A stretch of DNA of 10,081 bases from MGBC120314 sp964403785. Its GTDB lineage: Bacteria; Bacillota; Clostridia; Lachnospirales; Lachnospiraceae. Positions 6,188 through 10,081 of this stretch are shown piece after piece. The position numbers and the translations under genes were made by a program. The number at the start of each line of letters is the position of its first letter. The stretch's first letter is position 1. The notes under the pieces are model-generated. The model searched no databases, was not told the DNA's origin, and saw only the letters and a program-made list of their open reading frames with translations. The stretch is from contig CAYOHM010000073.1 in the NCBI GenBank assembly GCA_964403785.1, forward strand, positions 1-10,081, in the 5' to 3' direction.

Positions 6188-7726
6188 TTAATTGTCGTCA
6201 TCATCATCGTCTTCGTCATCATTTTCGTCTTCGTCATCATCTTCATCCTCATCCTCATATTCTTCCGGCTCTTCGTACTCCTCAAGCTCATCATGAGAAT
6301 CTGCAAATGATTTTACGATAAATACTGCAACCACCAAAACTATGGCTGCCAGCAAAACTGCCATAAGTGTGAGCGCAAGCTTTGATTTTTTTACATAATC
6401 ATCATACTGGTTCTGAAGCTTTTCATTTTCAGCAGCAAGCTCGCTGTCAACAGAAGCCTGCTCAGCTTGTGAAGCATCTGTGTCAGCCGTTGTTTCCTGC
6501 ACAGCTTCATCCGTGACAAGGAAAGCCCTCTGCATTGTTCCCTCGGCCGTATCATACCGATACCAGTCCTGATTACCTGAAAGATTAGCGCAGTAAATCA
6601 AAAATGATTCCGGATTTTCCACACCTTCCTCGACAAAAACCCTGTAATCAACATTATTTATTTTATAAACGCTTTCCACATAGCCGTCCGGAATATCCAC
6701 GCCATCCACGGATATTACATCAATTACAGTATATGTAGCTGACTTGGAGGTTATTAGATTAAGTGTTGAAAAACTTCCGTTCTGTTCGTTATATAATACA
6801 AAAAAAGGCTCTGAAGCTTCACCTGATGCGTCTGTTACACAGAAAATAATCTGTCCGTTAGACAAACCCCTGCCTATGGAAATCGTATTTTTCTGATACA
6901 GATAATCATTCTGTTCATAGCCCTCAGGCAAAAGCGTTTCATCAAATTTATTTAATACCTTGTATTTAGTGCCATTTACTTCAATTATCACCTCGGTATT
7001 TTCATCGGCCTTCGTAGTCGCCGTTTCCGGCACCTTTGTATATATTGTGTAAACCTTCGTGTCACCATTTTCTGCGGTCACGGTTACTCTAGTCACATTA
7101 TTTCCCGGGTCCATTGACGCACCTGTAACAGAAACCTTTGCCTTTGAATCCTCCGGTACTGCACTTACTGTCAGCTTCGTGCAGCTTTCAGTTAATGTAA
7201 TGTTATATGTTGTTGTATCCTTTGAAAATGCAGGTTCAAGCGTTCCGGGACTTACACTTAAGGAGGAAAGAGTGTTCACCGCTGACTGCTTTACAGTTCC
7301 CTTTACCGTAACCTTGCCTTCACTTGCCGTTATCTGTGCCCTGTTCTGTTCAGAATCAGGTGTGCTTACTATACTCTGCGAAGCAAGAACAGCCACCGTT
7401 GATTCACCCGCTGCCACTGCATTAAATTTAACTGTGTAAGTTGCCGCACCGCTTGTCGAAAGAATACGAATCTTTCCGCCGCCGCCCTGGTCAAAGCCCG
7501 ACACGGGAGTAAGGATTGAGGCATCATATTCAATCCACAAATCCACCATTTCTATATTTCCTGAATTACCGCTTAACGATAGAGTCACCGATACTTCATT
7601 ATCCACAGTAGCCTGCGTGCTTTCAACCTCAATATTTACCGAATCCTGTGCATAAACCTTTCCCGTAAATGCAAACAATATAAAACAACATACCAATACC
7701 GGCAAAAAGTGTTTTTTGATTTTCAT
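6188..7726 (-). CDS. Membrane-anchored surface protein with cohesin-like and cadherin-like domains and an acidic tail
   Basis: This 512-residue protein has a clear signal peptide (1-26, cut likely after VYA). Residues 27-144 resemble a cohesin: beta-rich, with a WIEYDASILTPVSG segment like the cohesin x-x-YDPxxL motif and a closing G-K-V-T-V strand. Residues 151-232 match a cadherin-like beta-sandwich domain (SLSVSPGTLEPAF at the start, AENGDTKVYTI near the end). Residues 245-402 form a further domain I do not recognise, perhaps two divergent copies of one unit. A short coiled coil (about 417-447) leads to a transmembrane segment at 450-472 and a tail of 37 residues (476-512), 29 of them D or E. 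If the signal peptide is used, the domains are outside and the tail is cytoplasmic. It starts 12 bases after the dockerin-bearing glucosaminidase, its likely partner; mcsA follows 37 bases later. The cohesin call is by pattern only; another Ig-like adhesion fold is possible. Confidence 0.85.
   Translation of the reverse strand: MKIKKHFLPVLVCCFILFAFTGKVYAQDSVNIEVESTQATVDNEVSVTLSLSGNSGNIEMVDLWIEYDASILTPVSGFDQGGGGKIRILSTSGAATYTVKFNAVAAGESTVAVLASQSIVSTPDSEQNRAQITASEGKVTVKGTVKQSAVNTLSSLSVSPGTLEPAFSKDTTTYNITLTESCTKLTVSAVPEDSKAKVSVTGASMDPGNNVTRVTVTAENGDTKVYTIYTKVPETATTKADENTEVIIEVNGTKYKVLNKFDETLLPEGYEQNDYLYQKNTISIGRGLSNGQIIFCVTDASGEASEPFFVLYNEQNGSFSTLNLITSKSATYTVIDVISVDGVDIPDGYVESVYKINNVDYRVFVEEGVENPESFLIYCANLSGNQDWYRYDTAEGTMQRAFLVTDEAVQETTADTDASQAEQASVDSELAAENEKLQNQYDDYVKKSKLALTLMAVLLAAIVLVVAVFIVKSFADSHDELEEYEEPEEYEDEDEDDDEDENDDEDDDDDDN
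6191..6301 (-). repeat. GAN-codon low-complexity tract encoding the acidic tail
   Basis: On the minus strand the 3' end of the cohesin-like gene is almost wholly GAT, GAC, GAA and GAG codons, giving 29 acidic residues out of 37. On the plus strand it appears as TCA/TCG/TCT triplets. Such trinucleotide tracts can change length by slippage in steps of one residue, so tail length may vary among strains (inference). Confidence 0.75.
7295..7648 (-). other. Cohesin-like domain (residues 27-144)
   Basis: Right after the signal peptide comes an all-beta domain of about 118 residues, the size of a small cohesin. Alternating strands (VNIEVES, VSVTLSLSG), the VDLWIEYDASILTP segment, a glycine-rich turn and a final ITASEGKVTVKG strand follow the cohesin pattern of type I/II modules. 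It lacks obvious features that would assign it to a cohesin type. Sequence alone cannot show that it binds a dockerin. Confidence 0.6.
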
Positions 7727-7738
7727 TTATATGCCCCT

Positions 7739-9850
7739 TTACTGCTTTATTTTATTTATTGAAAGTACATGTCTTTTTGTATATAAGAGGTCAATACTTG
7801 TGACACCGTCTTTATTTCTGTCCGTATCTGCCGCCTCAAGATAAGCACCCGTGAGCCTGCTTGCATCAACGATATGTCTCTTGATTAATAAAAGGTCAAG
7901 GCTTGTCACCTCTGCATCTCCGTCAACATCACCATAAATTACAAAGGTATATCTTGCCGCCTCATTGCCCTCACTGTCAATATATATGAGCTGGTTTCCT
8001 GTGGCGACATTTCCTGTATTCACACTGCCATTCGCATCAAGAATATAAATACTGCCGCTGCCGGCATCTATACCGTTGATAATATTCACCGCTGCACTTC
8101 CCGGCTCGATTCCCGAAATATAGTTGTTGGTATCATCAATCGTATAATCGCTGTGAAGCTGTTCTATTACTATTCTGGCGTCATCCGTATCCGTTGTTGC
8201 GTCGGTATTATTGCCATCAGCCGGCGCATTTTCCTGTCCGTTTGAAACTACACCTGACGTCTGCGTACGGTAAACATTGATTGTATAATTTCTGATATCA
8301 CCGTTTGCAGCCTTAACGCTTATCGTCACGGAGTTATCTCCCGATACAACCGATACCTTTCCGGCTCCGCTTACCTGGGCACTCTTATCCAGAGCAGCGG
8401 CTAAAATGTTAATCTCATTAATATCTTCACCTACAATAAGGTCATATGAATAAACATATTCATTAAAGGTCGGCGTCAGCGTATAGCCCTCAACAGAAAG
8501 GCTTGTCAGAATATTATTCGGACTTCCGTTTCCTGTCGGCTTTGCACATACCGTTTCAGGCATATTCTCATATACCGGTATTATAAAGACAAGTGCAAGC
8601 TCCTGTCTCATTTCTTCCGAGTATCCTTTGGCAACATTAGCGGATTCGCTGTACGGTGCAAGGATATTTGTCATATACTGATGAGTATACGGAGTTCCCA
8701 CATAATCAAATTTTTCATAATATAGTGTATTCTGACCTATATTGATGTAGGATTTGCCGATATATTCAGCGCCTCCGACAATTGCCTTAAGTCTTGACGT
8801 CCAGCCTTCGCTCTTAGCATAAATAAGTCCGTTTATAATGGCGCTTCTTCCGTCATGTGCATAGGCTCCCTGATTGAAGTAGTTGTAAAGACCCTCATAG
8901 CCTGAAACAGCGCCTGAAATGCTTCCCGAGCCTCCATTTGTACCCATCTCCTGAAGGATTCTGGAGGCAAGGTGATATGGACTGACACCCGTGGTCTGAG
9001 CCGCATAAAATATAGCCTGCGAGTATGTAAGCGTGCCTCCCAAATCATCCGAAACGGTGCTGTTCTCCATAAAAGTATTCTTTATAATTGCATCAACGCC
9101 ATCAACTGAATGTACGTCCTCGTCAAAGGCTAATTTTTCAAACTGGAATATGGAGCTGCTATCCAAAAAATTCCTCGGGTCCATACAGTAGGCAATTATA
9201 TCCTTTGAGGCAGCCACCCATGACGCTCCGTCAAAGCCATACCATGTACCTGTGGAATAATTATATGCACTCTGCTCGGTTGACTTCCATGAGCTGATTG
9301 ACGTACTTGGAACAAGGCTTCGTCCGATGAGGCTTTGATTGTCAAGTGCAGTTTCAAAATCATAATTCAAATGGTCTGCGACAAATTTCCACTTTGGGTA
9401 TTGTGCATGAAGGGCTCTGAGTGCATCCTTATAGCTTTCAGGAAAACCCTGCTCACTCAGATAGCTCTCAAAATCCGCATCCTCTACATAGTCAACATTT
9501 TTAACAATATTTACATAATCACCAAACACATATCCGGTGTAATTTGCGCCCTCAAAATAAAAGCTTACCTCATACCAGCGGGCACCGTCAGAGGCTTCGA
9601 CAGAATTTAAAATTTCAACCTCATGGTTTCTGTTAAGCTGGATTTTATCCCCCGACGCTTTTCTTAAATATTCATAGCTCGTCCCTGCTCCGATGCGCAC
9701 ATTGACAAGGTCGGCATTTATTTTACCCGTCAGATTTTCCGCATAAACCTCTCCATAGGAAAACGGTACATTCTGACCGCAAAATCCGATTCCTACGGTT
9801 ATAATACAAACAAAAGATAGAATTTTCTTACAAATTTTCTGAATCTTCAA
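7739..9850 (-). CDS. Secreted cell-wall glucosaminidase with SH3b, cadherin-like and dockerin domains
   Basis: Predicted endo-beta-N-acetylglucosaminidase that cleaves peptidoglycan outside the cell. I start it at the TTG at 9850 (703 residues). The frame is open to an ATG at 9976, but that extension crosses a terminator and the promoter, whereas the TTG has AGGGAG nine bases upstream and opens a signal peptide (1-37, ending VYA). Next: SH3b domain (about 42-116, cell-wall binding); glucosaminidase domain (about 128-433) with the SPYHLASRILQEMG motif, where E301 is the likely catalytic acid; cadherin-like beta-sandwich (about 446-527); a linker rich in N, D and T (about 535-558); a small beta domain (about 558-638); and a type I-like dockerin (639-701). 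Related Clostridia autolysins share the SH3b-glucosaminidase core, but the dockerin is unusual and points to docking on a cohesin. The next gene, 12 bases away, has a cohesin-like domain and a similar cadherin-like domain. GH73 is the likely family, by pattern. Confidence 0.88.
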   Translation of the reverse strand: MKIQKICKKILSFVCIITVGIGFCGQNVPFSYGEVYAENLTGKINADLVNVRIGAGTSYEYLRKASGDKIQLNRNHEVEILNSVEASDGARWYEVSFYFEGANYTGYVFGDYVNIVKNVDYVEDADFESYLSEQGFPESYKDALRALHAQYPKWKFVADHLNYDFETALDNQSLIGRSLVPSTSISSWKSTEQSAYNYSTGTWYGFDGASWVAASKDIIAYCMDPRNFLDSSSIFQFEKLAFDEDVHSVDGVDAIIKNTFMENSTVSDDLGGTLTYSQAIFYAAQTTGVSPYHLASRILQEMGTNGGSGSISGAVSGYEGLYNYFNQGAYAHDGRSAIINGLIYAKSEGWTSRLKAIVGGAEYIGKSYINIGQNTLYYEKFDYVGTPYTHQYMTNILAPYSESANVAKGYSEEMRQELALVFIIPVYENMPETVCAKPTGNGSPNNILTSLSVEGYTLTPTFNEYVYSYDLIVGEDINEINILAAALDKSAQVSGAGKVSVVSGDNSVTISVKAANGDIRNYTINVYRTQTSGVVSNGQENAPADGNNTDATTDTDDARIVIEQLHSDYTIDDTNNYISGIEPGSAAVNIINGIDAGSGSIYILDANGSVNTGNVATGNQLIYIDSEGNEAARYTFVIYGDVDGDAEVTSLDLLLIKRHIVDASRLTGAYLEAADTDRNKDGVTSIDLLYTKRHVLSINKIKQ
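7748..7936 (-). other. Dockerin domain (two EF-hand-like repeats)
   Basis: The C-terminal 63 residues hold two near-identical halves with cores TSLDLLLIKRHIV and TSIDLLYTKRHVL, the duplicated calcium-loop-plus-helix layout of type I dockerins. The first loop is canonical, with D641, D643, D645 and D652 at positions 1, 3, 5 and 12. The second (D675, D677, N679, D681, D687) has acidic residues in series, but spacing to the last D is off by one. The duplicated S-L/S-I pair lies at the positions that normally contact cohesin. Confidence 0.85.
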
Positions 9851-9859
9851 TAGTAATTT

Positions 9860-9865
9860 CTCCCT
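9860..9865 (-). promoter_or_regulatory. Ribosome binding site that fixes the TTG start of the glucosaminidase
   Basis: AGGGAG on the minus strand is nine bases upstream of TTG at 9850. The next codons (K-I-Q-K-I-C-K-K then a hydrophobic run) make a typical signal peptide N-terminus, so this start is far better than the in-frame ATG at 9976. Confidence 0.85.
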
Positions 9866-9884
9866 TGGAACATAATTATCTACA

Positions 9885-9913
9885 ATTATATATAAATTTA
9901 CATTTAATGTCAA
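9885..9913 (-). promoter_or_regulatory. Consensus sigma-A promoter of the envelope gene pair
   Basis: On the minus strand a perfect TTGACA (9908-9913) and a perfect TATAAT (9885-9890) are separated by exactly 17 bases. Transcription should start near 9878, giving a leader of about 28 bases before the TTG start. I see no operator-like repeat overlapping it and no tandem CtsR heptads, so strong constitutive expression is likely. It probably drives the glucosaminidase and cohesin-like genes and perhaps mcsA-mcsB-clpC beyond. Confidence 0.9.
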
Positions 9914-9932
9914 CAAATGCGCCGTTTTATGT

Positions 9933-9983
9933 ATAAAAATAGCAGCGCCCCGCGATGCTTTCACATCCGTTGGCACTGCTATT
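9933..9983 (-). terminator. Intrinsic terminator of the upstream surface-protein gene
   Basis: Arms at 9972-9983 and 9938-9949 pair over 12 bp in minus-strand RNA (one G-U pair), with a 22-base loop that holds a further 4-bp GATG/CATC helix, and a run of five T follows (9935-9940 region). It lies 14 bases past the stop of the partial gene at the right edge and just upstream of the promoter at 9885-9913. It insulates the two units. An A/T tract on the other side means it may also act weakly rightward. Confidence 0.88.
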
Positions 9984-9997
9984 ATTTTTAAATATTT

Positions 9998-10081
9998 TTA
10001 GCGAAGGACTTTTCTGCGTCTGCCTCCACTTACTGTGGTCGCTGCCATTACTGCTGCTGACAGGCTCATTAGGAATATCAG
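9998..10081 (-). CDS. C-terminal end of an unknown protein with a hydrophobic segment and basic tail (partial)
   Basis: Only the last 27 codons and the TAA stop are inside the window; the gene continues past the right edge. The residues form a hydrophobic/small-residue run (LIFLMSLSAAVMAATTVSG) followed by GRRRKVLR. This is how sortase-anchored or C-terminally membrane-anchored surface proteins of Gram-positives end, with the LPxTG-like motif expected just outside the window. The reading frame is supported by this composition and by the terminator 14 bases after the stop. The function of the main body cannot be judged. Confidence 0.6.
   Translation of the reverse strand: MIFLMSLSAAVMAATTVSGGRRRKVLR

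Noticed and set aside
6169..6190. Small TTGT/ACAA inverted repeat between the cohesin-like gene and mcsA as a terminator
   Set aside because: The stem is only 4 bp with a 3-base loop and no T run follows on the minus strand.
5695..6321. Rightward open frames opposite mcsA and the acidic tail
   Set aside because: Antisense to mcsA; the histidine-rich stretch is only the reverse reading of the GAN codon tract.
7059..7439. Rightward open frame opposite the cohesin-like gene
   Set aside because: Antisense shadow over a strongly supported domain-coding region; no start signals.
8833..9610. Minus-strand frame 8833-9048 and plus-strand frames 9088-9297 and 9335-9610
   Set aside because: All lie within the glucosaminidase domain in other frames and have no family resemblance or ribosome binding site.
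7739..9850. A cellulosome enzyme, because of the dockerin
   Set aside because: The catalytic domain resembles peptidoglycan glucosaminidases, with SH3b in front and no plant-polysaccharide hydrolase or carbohydrate-binding module.
1..10081. CRISPR array, tRNA, insertion sequence or phage genes
   Set aside because: No regularly spaced long direct repeats, no tRNA-like arm pattern, no transposase or phage protein; nearly all sequence is explained by the genes listed.

Overview
The window looks like chromosome of a low-to-moderate-GC Gram-positive of the Clostridia, most likely Lachnospiraceae. This rests on the mcsA-mcsB-clpC-radA order (typical of Bacillota) and on secreted proteins built from SH3b, glucosaminidase, cadherin-like and dockerin domains, which are common in gut Lachnospiraceae. 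The family assignment is inference; no rRNA or other marker is present. Every gene I accept is on the minus strand, so transcription runs from right to left.

Right edge to 6188 (envelope genes). The last 27 codons of an unknown gene, ending in a hydrophobic stretch and a basic tail, enter at the right edge and are followed by a strong intrinsic terminator. A near-perfect sigma-A promoter then starts a new unit. Its first gene, read from a TTG start, encodes a secreted 703-residue protein: signal peptide, SH3b, endo-beta-N-acetylglucosaminidase, cadherin-like domain, dockerin. Twelve bases later comes a 512-residue membrane-anchored protein: signal peptide, cohesin-like domain, cadherin-like domain, a domain I do not recognise, coiled coil, one transmembrane segment and a 37-residue acidic tail. 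A dockerin-bearing cell-wall hydrolase beside a membrane protein with a cohesin-like domain suggests a small calcium-dependent docking system at the cell surface.

6150 to 126 (protein quality control and repair). mcsA, mcsB and clpC follow with very short gaps or overlaps. Together they make an arginine-phosphorylation and ClpCP degradation pathway: McsB phosphorylates arginines, McsA is its zinc-binding activator, and ClpC unfolds the marked proteins for ClpP. The usual repressor gene ctsR is not here. Next is a 137-residue protein of unknown function, a strong terminator, and then radA, a recombination ATPase. The left 125 bases are intergenic, with three 10-bp-phased TTGCAA palindromes and several hairpins.

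I see no convincing terminator between the promoter near 9885 and the hairpin at 1521-1554. The envelope pair and the protein quality-control genes may therefore share a transcript of about 8.3 kb. I found no rRNA, tRNA, CRISPR array, insertion sequence or phage gene.
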